Assembly (NCBI GenBank): GCA_001829185.1 | Contig: MIAR01000018.1 | Location: forward strand, 1-64,000 | Length of the DNA: 64,000 nucleotides | Source of the DNA: Spirochaetes bacterium GWB1_60_80 | GTDB taxonomy: Bacteria; Spirochaetota; Spirochaetia; Treponematales; UBA12059 | Reading direction: 5' to 3' | Shown: piece by piece, positions 50,821 through 59,103 of the stretch | How positions within the stretch are numbered: the first letter of the stretch is position 1 | Layout: every line of letters begins with the position of its first letter | Notes under the pieces: model-generated | What the model was told of the DNA's origin: nothing | Database searches by the model: none | The model's input: the letters and a program-made list of their open reading frames with translations, nothing else | Position numbers and translations under genes: made by a program

Positions 50821-51348
50821 TCAGCTACCAGTTTGGGCTGGTGAACCAGCCTGGGCCGGCCTTCCAGCCGCCGCAACGTCCGGTCTAGGCAGCAGGCTGT
50901 GCATATCGCAGCGTTCGGCCCAGCCGCACGTCTCGCAGGCCTGGCCCGGACAGGCGAAGAAATCGTCCACCTTGTCCAGCTGTTCCAGGTGCCAGGCCAG
51001 TTCGTCGATATAGTGGTCCAGTAGGTCGCGGCGGCGGCGGGCTTCAGTCAGCTTGGCGGCGTATTTTTGGGCCAGACCCTGGCGGACGGCGCGACCGGAG
51101 CGATCCTTGCGGGCCAGTTCGAACAACTCGTGGATCTCGGCCAGGGTCAGGCCATAATCCTTGAGTTGCTGGATGCGCTTCAGCCGAATGACGTTTTTCT
51201 CGTCGTAGCAGCGGTGGGCCAGGCCCTGGCCCTGCTGACGATTCCCGGCCTGGAGCAGGCCTAGTTCCTCGTAGTAGCGTAGGGTGCGGGTGGTAATGCC
51301 GAAACGCCGGGCTAGATCGCCGATACGGTAGGCTTTGTCTGTATCCAT
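50821..51348 (-). CDS. MerR-family transcriptional regulator with Cys-rich tail
   Basis: A 175-residue regulator. The winged-helix N-terminus (YRIGDLARRFGITTRTLRYYEELGLL) is followed by a long dimerisation helix and a C-terminal FFACPGQACETCGWAERC cluster with four cysteines that could bind metal or a redox cofactor. After it comes a short Ala/Gly/Gln repeat tail. It is first gene of an operon with the FGGY kinase and AEC transporter and divergent from the BMP transporter; the shared 160-bp region carries inverted repeats suited to MerR control. Confidence 0.88.
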   Translation of the reverse strand: MDTDKAYRIGDLARRFGITTRTLRYYEELGLLQAGNRQQGQGLAHRCYDEKNVIRLKRIQQLKDYGLTLAEIHELFELARKDRSGRAVRQGLAQKYAAKLTEARRRRDLLDHYIDELAWHLEQLDKVDDFFACPGQACETCGWAERCDMHSLLPRPDVAAAGRPAQAGSPAQTGS

Positions 51349-51362
51349 CTCTAATTGACCTT

Positions 51363-51383
51363 TAACGTAAACTTGCCGTTACG
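51363..51383. promoter_or_regulatory. Candidate MerR operator
   Basis: Two overlapping inverted repeats: TAACG (51363-51367) with CGTTA (51377-51381), and CGTAA (51366-51370) with TTACG (51379-51383). They lie 15-35 bp upstream of the MerR start. A TATACT at 51423-51428 may be the -10 box toward the lipoprotein gene, but no good -35 is visible, which is common for activated promoters. Confidence 0.45.
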
Positions 51384-51508
51384 CCACTTTTCGGTGGCTA
51401 CACGTGGAATCCGGCAACTCAGTATACTCAGGCTCGAATGAAATGTGAACCAGTCCGGCCGGCGGCTAAAAACCGACCAGGCGGGACGGATACCTAGTTT
51501 GGAGGATC

Positions 51509-52525
51509 ATGATGCGTAAAGTACGCGGTTTTTTGGCAATAGTACTCTTGACAGGCTTACTCGGTGCCTGCGCCGACAATGAGAAGACGGTCGGTCAGCT
51601 GGATGTGGCCGTTTTTGTGCCCGGCATGGTGGCCGGTAGCCCAATCTACGAAATGCTGGTGGCCGGCGCCACTCAGGCGGTCAGCGAAGTGCCCAACGCC
51701 ACCCTCAAGATTATCGAAGCCGGCTACAATCAGGCCGAATGGCTGGACAAGTTGACCGCCCTGGCCGAAACCGCCGAGTTCGAATTGATCGTCAGCTCCA
51801 ACCCGGCCTTGCCGGACTTATGTGCCCGGGTGGCGGCCGATTATCCAGAGCAGCGCTTCTTCATCGCCGACGCCTACCTGGCGGGCAACCCGGCCATCCA
51901 TACCGTGCTCTATAATCAGCAGGAGCAAGGCTACATGATCGGCTACCTGGCCGCCCTCTATACCAAAGAATTGGGCGGCCCGCCGGTGGTTGGCCTGATC
52001 GCCGCCCAATCCTACCCGACGCTGGATCGGCTGATCCGGCCCGGCTTCCTGGCTGGCCTGCAGGCCGTCGACCCGGCCTTCCAGATCGAGTACCGCGAGA
52101 TCGGCAACTGGTACGACGCCGCCAAGGCCGCCGAGTTGGCCGCCGCCATCTATGACAGCGGCGCCCAGGTCATCCTGCCCATCGCCGGCAGCGCCGGCCA
52201 GGGAGTCGTGGCCACGGCCGTGGAGCGCGACCGCAAGGTGGTCTGGTTCGACGGTTCCGGCTACCAACTAGCGCCAAACGTCGTCATCGGCTGCGCCGAC
52301 CTGGCTCAAGACCGGCTGGTCTATGAGCGCGTTAAGCAGCTCCTGGAAGGTGATGACCAATTGTATGGCCAGGCCGCCATCGTCAGCGTTCGTGAAGATT
52401 ACATCCTGTTCGATCCCGATGGCGAAGGCTACCGCGCCCTGTCGCCGTCGGTGCGCCAGCAACAGGAAAACGCCTTGCAGGCCCTGGCCGCCGGTCAGCC
52501 GGATTTTTTGTTGACCGACTTCTGA
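51509..52525 (+). CDS. BMP/PnrA-family substrate-binding lipoprotein
   Basis: A 338-residue lipoprotein with lipobox LLGAC (Cys near residue 21). The periplasmic-binding fold follows the basic membrane protein family (VAVFVPGMVAGSPIYEMLVAGA, RFFIADAYL, GYMIGYLAALYTKE, ILPIAGSAGQGVV, WFDGSGYQ). Relatives such as Treponema PnrA bind purine nucleosides; others bind sugars or autoinducers. ATG 51509 and ATG 51512 are both possible behind GGAGG. It is first gene of a complete ABC importer. Confidence 0.9.
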   Translation: MMRKVRGFLAIVLLTGLLGACADNEKTVGQLDVAVFVPGMVAGSPIYEMLVAGATQAVSEVPNATLKIIEAGYNQAEWLDKLTALAETAEFELIVSSNPALPDLCARVAADYPEQRFFIADAYLAGNPAIHTVLYNQQEQGYMIGYLAALYTKELGGPPVVGLIAAQSYPTLDRLIRPGFLAGLQAVDPAFQIEYREIGNWYDAAKAAELAAAIYDSGAQVILPIAGSAGQGVVATAVERDRKVVWFDGSGYQLAPNVVIGCADLAQDRLVYERVKQLLEGDDQLYGQAAIVSVREDYILFDPDGEGYRALSPSVRQQQENALQALAAGQPDFLLTDF

Positions 52526-52538
52526 TAAAATCCGCCGT

Positions 52539-54047
52539 ATGGCCGGAATCGAGCTGCGCTCAGTTTCCAAAACCTTTGTCATGACCGGCACCCGCGCCCT
52601 AGCGGGTGTCGATCTGTCATTGCGGCCAGGCCAGATCCATGCCCTGGTGGGCGAGAATGGCGCCGGCAAGTCCACCCTGGCGCGCATCCTCTGTGGCTTC
52701 GAGACGGCCGACTCAGGCCAGCTGCTGGTGGACGGCCGGCCGCTGACCTTCGGCAGCCACCGCGACGCCGAGCGGGCCGGCATTGGCTTCGTGCCGCAGT
52801 ACGGCATGCTGGCCGAAGGCCTGACCGTGGCCGAGAACCTGGCGCTGGGCCACGAACCGCGGCGCTGCGGCTTTCTGTACGACCGGCGGCGGGGTCGGGC
52901 CCAGGCGGCCCAGCTCTGCCAGCAGTACGGTTTTAGCCTCCATGTCGACGCGCCGGTGGCCAGCCTGGCCGCAGCTAAGAAGCGCGAGGCCGAGATCCTG
53001 CGCGCTGTGGCCCGGGCCTCGCGCCTGCTGGTGCTGGACGAGCCGACGGCGGTGCTGTCCGAGGCAGAAAGCCATCATCTGTTCGACTTGCTCCGCCAAT
53101 TGCAGGACCGTGGCCTGGCCATTCTCTATATTTCGCACCGCGTCAAGGAAATATTGGCCCTGGCTGACAATCTGACCGTACTGCGCGATGGCCGCGTCCA
53201 CGGCACCCGACCGATGGCCGGCCTGGACGAATGCAGCCTGGCCGAGTTGATAGTCGACAGTTCGGCCTGCCTGACCCTGCCGACCGCTAACGCTACCACC
53301 GGGCCAAGCGCCGTAGTACTTGAATTGACTGACTTGGTTGTCCGGGGCCGGGGAGCCGATTCGCTGGACGGGCTGAACCTGACCGTGCGCTCCGGCGAGG
53401 TGGTCGGCGTCACCGCCCTCGGCAGCAACGGCCTGGAAACCCTGGAGGCGGTCGTTTCCGGCCGCCTGGCACCGGATTCTGGCAGCGTCCGCCTGGCTGG
53501 CCGGCTACTGGCCAGCTGGCCGCCAGAGCGCTTGCGCAGCGGCCTGCTAGCCTATATTCCCTCGCGCCGCGAGGAGCTGGGCCTCTGCCTAGCGGCAACC
53601 GTCAGCGACAACATCCTGTCCAAGGCCGTGCATGGTATTAGCGCGGCGGCCTACGCTTGGGGGGCCGAACCGGTCAGGCTGGCCGGGCGACTGTTGCAGG
53701 CCGGCAGCATCCGGGCCAGGCTGCATAGCCCGGTGGCCAGCCTGTCCGGCGGCAATCGCCAGCGCCTGGTGACCACCCGCGAGCTAGACCTGGACACGCC
53801 TTGCCTGCTGGCCGCCAATCCAGCCCAAGGCTTGGACAGCGCGGCGCGCGAGCAGCTGCTGCTGCGCATCCAGGCCAGACGCGACGCCGGCGCGGCCGTG
53901 CTCCTGCTCAGCGCCGATCTGGAAGACCTGGCGGCCATCGCCGATCGGGCTTTCGTACTCTACCGCGGCCAGATGCGGCCCGTCGATCCGGCCCAACTGG
54001 CCGATGGCACGGGGACACTAGCCCGCCTGCTTACCGGAGGCGCCTGA
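52539..54047 (+). CDS. Nucleoside/sugar-type ABC importer ATPase (two domains)
   Basis: A 502-residue tandem ATPase. Domain 1: Walker A GENGAGKST, Walker B LLVLDEPTAVL, but a weak signature (LAAAKKREAEI). Domain 2: degenerate Walker A (LGSNGLETLE), signature LSGGNRQRLV and altered Walker B (LLAANPAQGLD). The single working site is thus formed by domain 1 Walker motifs and the domain 2 signature, as usual for NupO/RbsA-like proteins. TAAAAT ends 7 nt before ATG 52539 with no ribosome-binding site, so an additional leaderless start is possible. Confidence 0.93.
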   Translation: MAGIELRSVSKTFVMTGTRALAGVDLSLRPGQIHALVGENGAGKSTLARILCGFETADSGQLLVDGRPLTFGSHRDAERAGIGFVPQYGMLAEGLTVAENLALGHEPRRCGFLYDRRRGRAQAAQLCQQYGFSLHVDAPVASLAAAKKREAEILRAVARASRLLVLDEPTAVLSEAESHHLFDLLRQLQDRGLAILYISHRVKEILALADNLTVLRDGRVHGTRPMAGLDECSLAELIVDSSACLTLPTANATTGPSAVVLELTDLVVRGRGADSLDGLNLTVRSGEVVGVTALGSNGLETLEAVVSGRLAPDSGSVRLAGRLLASWPPERLRSGLLAYIPSRREELGLCLAATVSDNILSKAVHGISAAAYAWGAEPVRLAGRLLQAGSIRARLHSPVASLSGGNRQRLVTTRELDLDTPCLLAANPAQGLDSAAREQLLLRIQARRDAGAAVLLLSADLEDLAAIADRAFVLYRGQMRPVDPAQLADGTGTLARLLTGGA

Positions 54048-55114
54048 TGCGCAGCCTCTTACAACGCCTGGGTATTGCTCTGGGCCTCACCTTAACGTTG
54101 GCTTTTATATTCATCCTGGTCTGGTCGCGCCAGCCGGCCCAGGCCTTACGCGCCTTTTTCCTGTCGCCTTTTTTGAACCGCAATGTCTTCCTGTCGATGC
54201 TGGAGCAGGCTGCGCCGCTGCTGCTCTGTTCACTGGGCGCGCTGGTAGCCTTCCGGGCTGGGCATTTCAGCCTGGGCGGCGAAGGCCAGCTCTACGCCGG
54301 CGCCTGTCTGGCCGCCTTGGTCGGCGGCGGCCTGGCCCGCTGGCTGCCAGCCGCGGCCACGGCCTCGACTGGCGTCTGGCTGACGCTGGCCGCTCAAGGC
54401 GCTGTCCTGCTGGCCGGCATGGCCGGCGGCCTGCTGGTGGCCGCCCCGCCGGCCCTGGGCAGTCGCCTGGCCGGCGCTGATGTCCTCTTAACCAGTTTCC
54501 TAGTGTCGCAGGCCGCCATCCTGGTGGTGGACAGCCTGATCGGCGGCGCCCTGCGCGACACCGCCAACAACCTGGTGGCCATGCCGACCATCGCCGACTT
54601 GGCCCGCCTGCCGCGGCTGGCCCGGCCCTCGGCCCTGACCAGCGCGCCCTTCATTGCCCTAGCGGCCTGCCTGTGGCTATGGTTCTTCATGGAACGCAGC
54701 CGCGGCGGCCGCAAACTCAGCCTGTACGGCAAGAACCGGGCCTTCGCCGGCCTGATGGGCTATCCGGTGCGGCGCCTGGCCTGGAGCCCGATGCTGGCGG
54801 CCGGCGCCCTGCACGGCCTGGCCGGCGCCAGCCTGGTGCAAGGCGTCAACGGCACCGCCATCCGCGGCATGTCCGGCGGCCTAGGCTGGAGCGCCATCGG
54901 CGTGGCCCTCATCGCCAGCAACCGGCCGGCCCTCGTCCCGGCGGCGGCGCTGCTCTTTGCCTGGCTGGACTCCGGCGCCCGCCAGGCCTCGGTGCTGGCC
55001 GACATCCCGGTGGAACTTAGCCTGATCGTCAAGGCCACCGTCATCATGGGCATTACCCTCCGTCCCCTCTGGCGCAGCCTGCGCGCCAAGCGTTTCACTG
55101 GAGAGCGCCTGTGA
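54047..55114 (+). CDS. BMP-type ABC importer permease 1
   Basis: A 355-residue permease (NupP-like, BPD_transp_2 family) with about nine helices. LLCSLGALVAFRAGHFSLGGEGQLYAG is the conserved early block; GRKLSLYGKNRAFAGLMGYPV is the cytoplasmic coupling region. The ATG shares one base with the upstream TGA (TGATG), with GGAGG before it. A long upstream open frame is rejected. Confidence 0.92.
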   Translation: MRSLLQRLGIALGLTLTLAFIFILVWSRQPAQALRAFFLSPFLNRNVFLSMLEQAAPLLLCSLGALVAFRAGHFSLGGEGQLYAGACLAALVGGGLARWLPAAATASTGVWLTLAAQGAVLLAGMAGGLLVAAPPALGSRLAGADVLLTSFLVSQAAILVVDSLIGGALRDTANNLVAMPTIADLARLPRLARPSALTSAPFIALAACLWLWFFMERSRGGRKLSLYGKNRAFAGLMGYPVRRLAWSPMLAAGALHGLAGASLVQGVNGTAIRGMSGGLGWSAIGVALIASNRPALVPAAALLFAWLDSGARQASVLADIPVELSLIVKATVIMGITLRPLWRSLRAKRFTGERL

Positions 55115-56004
55115 GCGGCATCCTGGGCTTCCTGGCCGACGTGCCCGGCGGCTTCGCCGCCCTGGCCCCCGCCGCCCTGGCCGGCCTAGTCACCGAACAG
55201 TGCGGCTTCCTTAATATCGCCCTGGAAGGACTCGTCATGGCCGGCGCCTTCGCCTACATCGCTGTCGGCAGTCTGTTCGGCCCCTGGGCCGGCCTGCTGG
55301 CCGCCCTGGCAGTACCGGCCTTGCTGGCCGGCTTGGCCGATCTCTTAGCACGACGCGGCGGCGCCGATTCGTTCGTGGTCGGCCTCGGCCTCAACCTGTT
55401 GGTGCCCGGCCTGGTGCCCATCCTGTCCTACAGCCTGTTCGCCACCAAAGGCATCGTGGCCGCCGCCGCCCTGCAGTCGGCCCGGCCCTTCAGCGCCTTG
55501 GCCGTCCAGCTGCCCTTGATTGGCCCCCTGGTCTTCGGCGGCCGCGCCACCGATTACCTGGTCGGTCTAGGCCTGGTCGTCACCATCCTGCTCCTCAAGC
55601 ACACCGACTTCGGCCTGCGCAACCGCGCCCTGGGCATGAACCCAGACACCCTGCGCATGGCCGGCGTCAACCCGCACGCCGTGCGCCGCAACGCCTGGCT
55701 GCTGTCCGGCGCCTTGGCCGGCCTGTCCGGCCTCAGCCTGGCCGCCTCAATCGGCGCCTGGGTGCCAAACATCAGCGCCGGCCGCGGCTGGATAGCCCTG
55801 GTAGCCGTCTTCTTGGGCGGCAAACGCCTGGGCGGCACCCTCCTGGCCAGCCTGAGCTTCACCGTCCTCCTGGCCGCCGCCAGCCGAGCCCAGCTATTCG
55901 CCGCCCTGCCGGCCGAACTGCTCACCGCCCTGCCGTACCTGCTAACCGCCATCGTCGTCATGGCCGGCGCCGCCCACAAACGCCGCCGCAACCCAGTGCG
56001 TTAG
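55111..56004 (+). CDS. BMP-type ABC importer permease 2
   Basis: A 297-residue second permease (NupQ-like) starting with GTG 55111, which overlaps the previous stop (GTGA). APAALAGLVTEQCGFLNIALEGLVMAGAF is the family signature, and FGLRNRALGMNPDTLRMAGVNPH the coupling loop. Together with the lipoprotein, ATPase and permease 1 it completes the importer. No clear terminator follows. Confidence 0.92.
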   Translation: MSGILGFLADVPGGFAALAPAALAGLVTEQCGFLNIALEGLVMAGAFAYIAVGSLFGPWAGLLAALAVPALLAGLADLLARRGGADSFVVGLGLNLLVPGLVPILSYSLFATKGIVAAAALQSARPFSALAVQLPLIGPLVFGGRATDYLVGLGLVVTILLLKHTDFGLRNRALGMNPDTLRMAGVNPHAVRRNAWLLSGALAGLSGLSLAASIGAWVPNISAGRGWIALVAVFLGGKRLGGTLLASLSFTVLLAAASRAQLFAALPAELLTALPYLLTAIVVMAGAAHKRRRNPVR

Positions 56005-56093
56005 TAGCAGGGTCGGTGTTGTGGCCTTAACCATCTGGAGTGCCGCTAGTCGGTTGGCGGCTTTGGTCACCTCATAGCCGCCAGCTTTGCACG

Positions 56094-56329
56094 AGGAGCC
56101 TGTCGGGCTTTGGAACGCGAAGAATAATTGTCAGGAAAAATTGGGAGACAAATTTGATGAATCCAGTAGCTCGGGAGATTTTTTACGCTTTTTGGCCGAT
56201 CTCAGCGCCCCATGGCGTAAAATGGGTTTGTCAATCGGGCCATACAGGAAGTATGACCCTCAATCCTCACCAATTTTCCACTCGTGGCTCGCTTTCGCTG
56301 GGCCAAAATCCAAAGCCCGACAGACTCCT
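56094..56329. mobile_element. 236-bp element with 21-bp terminal inverted repeats (IS-derived MITE?)
   Basis: Positions 56094-56114 and 56309-56329 are inverted repeats of 21 bp with one mismatch; the shared core is CTGTCGGGCTTTGGA. Such ends are typical of insertion sequences, but no transposase fits inside, so it is probably a non-autonomous derivative or the two ends of a deleted IS. Its right end overlaps the 137-bp element copy 5 by two bases. The interior is A+T-richer than the flanking permease gene. Confidence 0.6.
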
Positions 56330-56464
56330 AGCAGGGTGTTGAAAAACGCGGATGCGGCTTTTCAACACTTCAAAAGCCGGTACAATTACGCAGCATAGCG
56401 CAAGCTATGCGAGGAATTGTTAAGGTTGTTGAGAAAGCAACCGGCTTTTTCAACAACCTGCTAG
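56328..56464. repeat. 137-bp three-hairpin element, copy 5 (reverse orientation)
   Basis: Identical to copies 2 and 3. It lies at the junction between G+C-rich DNA and the lower-G+C chemosensory region, touching the 236-bp inverted-repeat element on its left. The response-regulator frame runs through most of it. Confidence 0.9.
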
Positions 56465-57626
56465 TGCTCTTTTGATACGCGGGCAGCTGGATTTCGATCC
56501 GACCGGTATCAGGCTCTACTAGTTCAATTGCCACCTTGCCATCTAAAATAGTAATGATTTTTACGGCCAACGGAAGGGCCAGGCCTAATTCCCGGCCAGC
56601 TTCCGACGGATGGATGGCATTAGTAGTTTGGAAGAGTGTGTACATTGCTTTGTTGGAGGTGGTTTGCCTAGTGAATATTATTTCTAATATCAGGATCTGG
56701 CCCTCAAGTCGGCTGCTCAGTCTCAAGGTGCTAGCGGACTGGGCGAGAATGATGGCGGCTTGAAAAATTGTGCTGACTGCCTGGGTAAGCAGATCTAGGT
56801 CGCCTGCCACGACGTTGCTGCTCATAGCATTATTTTCCCAGACCAGACTCTTGGCCTTCGCCGCATTGTCCATTTTAGCGATGATGTTCTGGATCATCGA
56901 TGATATTATCACCGGCTGAGCATCATACTGGCCCCACCAGTGATTGGTCTCAGCCATTATGAGAGCATTGTTGGTGGTTTGGAGCAATTGCTCTTCACTT
57001 TGCTTGTACCGTTCGACAAGGACGGCTTGCTCCTTTGGGTGTTTGTCGAGGGAGTTTATTACCGATCTTGCCTGCTCAATCAGGCCCTCACCAGGCGCCC
57101 ACAGTGATTTGTAGATGATCTGGAGATAATCATACATGGCTGAACTCTGGGTTTTGAGATGGTGATGAGCCTCCACCAACTGATTGGATCGTTTGGTGAC
57201 CAAGGTTTCCAAGTGCTCGTTGTGCTCTTGAAGTAGGCGGCGCGCATAGTACAACTCTAGGTGGTTCGCTACCCGAACGCGCACCAAAGCCAGGCTGAAT
57301 GGCTTGGTGATGTAGTCCACAGCGCCTAATTGTAGGCCTTTGGCCTCGCTTTCGCTGGAATTTAATGAAGTCAGGAAGATGATAGGTATTTGTTTGGTGG
57401 ACTCATCTTTCTTCAACTGGCGACAGACTTCGTAGCCGTCCAGGCTGGGCATCATGATGTCCAGGAGGATCAAGTCTATTGGCGTGGAACGGACGATGTT
57501 TAGACAGTGCAACCCGTTGGTGGCCACCCTGATCTCATAGCCGTCCGATTCCAGCAGTTCTCCCAAGACGCGGAGATTCTCTGGTGTGTCGTCGACAATG
57601 AGGACATTGCCGTTCTGCTTTGTCAT
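56370..57626 (-). CDS. Response regulator with degenerate histidine-kinase-like C-terminus
   Basis: A 418-residue protein. The receiver domain (1-125) is complete: Asp12, Asp13, phospho-acceptor Asp56, Thr86, Lys108. After a coiled-coil (QEHNEHLETLVTKRSNQLVEAHHHL), the C-terminal part resembles a HATPase fold (EAGRELGLALPLAVKIITIL) but lacks a clear N-box, so kinase activity is doubtful. The final residues after QKST are encoded by the 137-bp element and read SRLLKKPV up to NCTGF; the native end is probably lost. GGGAGG precedes ATG 57626, with TATAAT further upstream. Confidence 0.82.
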   Translation of the reverse strand: MTKQNGNVLIVDDTPENLRVLGELLESDGYEIRVATNGLHCLNIVRSTPIDLILLDIMMPSLDGYEVCRQLKKDESTKQIPIIFLTSLNSSESEAKGLQLGAVDYITKPFSLALVRVRVANHLELYYARRLLQEHNEHLETLVTKRSNQLVEAHHHLKTQSSAMYDYLQIIYKSLWAPGEGLIEQARSVINSLDKHPKEQAVLVERYKQSEEQLLQTTNNALIMAETNHWWGQYDAQPVIISSMIQNIIAKMDNAAKAKSLVWENNAMSSNVVAGDLDLLTQAVSTIFQAAIILAQSASTLRLSSRLEGQILILEIIFTRQTTSNKAMYTLFQTTNAIHPSEAGRELGLALPLAVKIITILDGKVAIELVEPDTGRIEIQLPAYQKSTSRLLKKPVAFSTTLTIPRIACAMLRNCTGF

Positions 57627-57651
57627 CTCAGCCTCCCTTTCCCACCCCCTT

Positions 57652-57657
57652 ATTATA
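57652..57657 (-). promoter_or_regulatory. -10 box of the response-regulator gene
   Basis: A perfect TATAAT on the minus strand, about 25 nt upstream of ATG 57626. The -35 (TAACAG at 17 bp) is weak. It implies that the regulator can be expressed independently of the che operon that ends at 57699. Confidence 0.5.
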
Positions 57658-57698
57658 TATGATGCGGGCTATCTCTGTTAGTGGCACCTTCGCTTGCC

Positions 57699-58553
57699 TC
57701 ACTGGAGCTGGAAGACCGCCGGGCTGATTGCCCGTAGCGGTAAGTTTTTGCCGGCCATGGTCTCGGAGTGGCCGAGGAAAAGAATTGAGGCGGCGCCCAT
57801 GTGTGCCACTAGATTGGTCACTACGCGCTCCTGGACGTTTGGCGTAAAATAGATCAACACGTTCCGGCAGAAGATCAGGTCATAACGATTGGCATGGAGC
57901 GCGTTGCTGTACAAGAGATTGCCGGTATGAAATTCCATGCAGCGCCGTAGTCCGGGCACAATACGGTAAAGACCACGCTTAAGGTCCTTGCTGCGCATGA
58001 GATAGCGGTGACGAAGATCCGGCGGGATTGCGGTTGTCCGCGTTTCGGCATATACACCGCGGGTAGCCACCGATATAGCCTCGCTGGACAAGTCCAGGCC
58101 TTCAACCGTGAAGGTCAAGTCAGTGCGCCGGCTATCCAGGATGGCTTGGTTAGTTAGCATAACCAGCGTATAGGCTTCCTCGCCTGTGGAGCAGGCCGCA
58201 CTTAGAATGCGGATGGATTTTCGCCGTTTTTGCCTACACCAGGCCGGTAGAACCGTTTCGACTAGCAGTTGGAAGTGTTTGGCTTCCCGGAAAAAGCTAG
58301 TCTCGTGGGTAGAAACCAAATTCACAAAGCGTAGGAACTCGTCGCGCCCTGCTGGGCTGGTAGTAATATGTTCGAAATATTCTCCATACGAAGGTATGCC
58401 ACAAGCTGCCAGGCGTTTAGCCAACCGTCCTTCCAACAAATGCCGTTTGAGTCGTGGCATTTTGATGCCGAATTCTCGCTCAACGTACGTGCTGATCTTG
58501 ACTAACTCGGTCTGGCTCATCTGCGGGCCATAGCCTGGCAGCAAGGGAGTCAT
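57699..58553 (-). CDS. cheR: Chemoreceptor glutamate methyltransferase CheR
   Basis: A 284-residue CheR that methylates glutamates of MCPs using S-adenosylmethionine. The N-terminal helical domain (KMPRLKRHLLEGRLAKRL), THETSFFREAKHF, SAACSTGEEAYTL (SAM loop), VEGLDLSSEAISVA and YDLIFCRNVLIYF are present. The start overlaps cheW by 4 nt. It is the last gene of the che operon. No cheB or cheY is visible in the window. Confidence 0.95.
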   Translation of the reverse strand: MTPLLPGYGPQMSQTELVKISTYVEREFGIKMPRLKRHLLEGRLAKRLAACGIPSYGEYFEHITTSPAGRDEFLRFVNLVSTHETSFFREAKHFQLLVETVLPAWCRQKRRKSIRILSAACSTGEEAYTLVMLTNQAILDSRRTDLTFTVEGLDLSSEAISVATRGVYAETRTTAIPPDLRHRYLMRSKDLKRGLYRIVPGLRRCMEFHTGNLLYSNALHANRYDLIFCRNVLIYFTPNVQERVVTNLVAHMGAASILFLGHSETMAGKNLPLRAISPAVFQLQ

Positions 58554-59092
58554 GTGCTTGGCATCAATGTGGAAACATCCACAGTATTCGGCGAACCGTT
58601 TTCTTCGCCAGTCGTCTTATCACCCAGCGCCCAAAGTTCTTTTTCAGCGAATATGCTGTCTGTATCCAGGATGATCACGAATTCGCCATTGCGCTTGGCA
58701 ATTGCTTGTACCAGGGCGGCATCTAGGCGCATGCCGAATTTAGGTGGCGGCTCGAGGTCGGCGCGTTCGCAACGCATGACGCCTTTAACTGCATCAACCA
58801 AGGCGCCTATCACCATCAACTCGCCGGCAGTGGTCAGCTCAACGATGATGATAGCGCTGTTGATAGTATGATTTTCCATAGGCAAATTGAATTTTTTGCG
58901 TAGATCTACCACCGGGATGACGCTGCCACGCAGGTTGATGACGCCGGATAAATATGACATGGCGTTGGGCAGCGGCGTGATCTTGGTCAGCTCGAGTACT
59001 TCCCTGGTCTTCAACACATCGAAGGCGTATTGTTCGCTGGCCAGCTGGAAGCGCAGATATTGGGATAATTCAGTCGTCTTGACATTTTCCAT
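58550..59092 (-). CDS. cheW: Chemotaxis coupling protein CheW
   Basis: A 180-residue CheW that links receptors to CheA. YLRFQLASEQYAFDVLKTREV, GVINLRGSVIPVVDLRKKF and DAVKGVMRCERADLEPPP match the two beta-barrel subdomains. The C-terminal 25 residues are an extra polar tail. It starts 11 nt after the MCP gene and overlaps cheR by 4 nt. Confidence 0.95.
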   Translation of the reverse strand: MENVKTTELSQYLRFQLASEQYAFDVLKTREVLELTKITPLPNAMSYLSGVINLRGSVIPVVDLRKKFNLPMENHTINSAIIIVELTTAGELMVIGALVDAVKGVMRCERADLEPPPKFGMRLDAALVQAIAKRNGEFVIILDTDSIFAEKELWALGDKTTGEENGSPNTVDVSTLMPST

Positions 59093-59103
59093 GATGGCCT
59101 CTT

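Noticed and set aside
56040-56398. Two open frames within the 236-bp inverted-repeat element
   Set aside because: They cross both element boundaries, lack family similarity and end inside the 137-bp repeat; not a transposase.
15895-56464. Five 137-bp repeats as a CRISPR or tRNA-like gene family
   Set aside because: Copies are 2-22 kb apart with no spacers, and the fold lacks tRNA consensus (no T-loop GTTCGA, no CCA-proximal acceptor).
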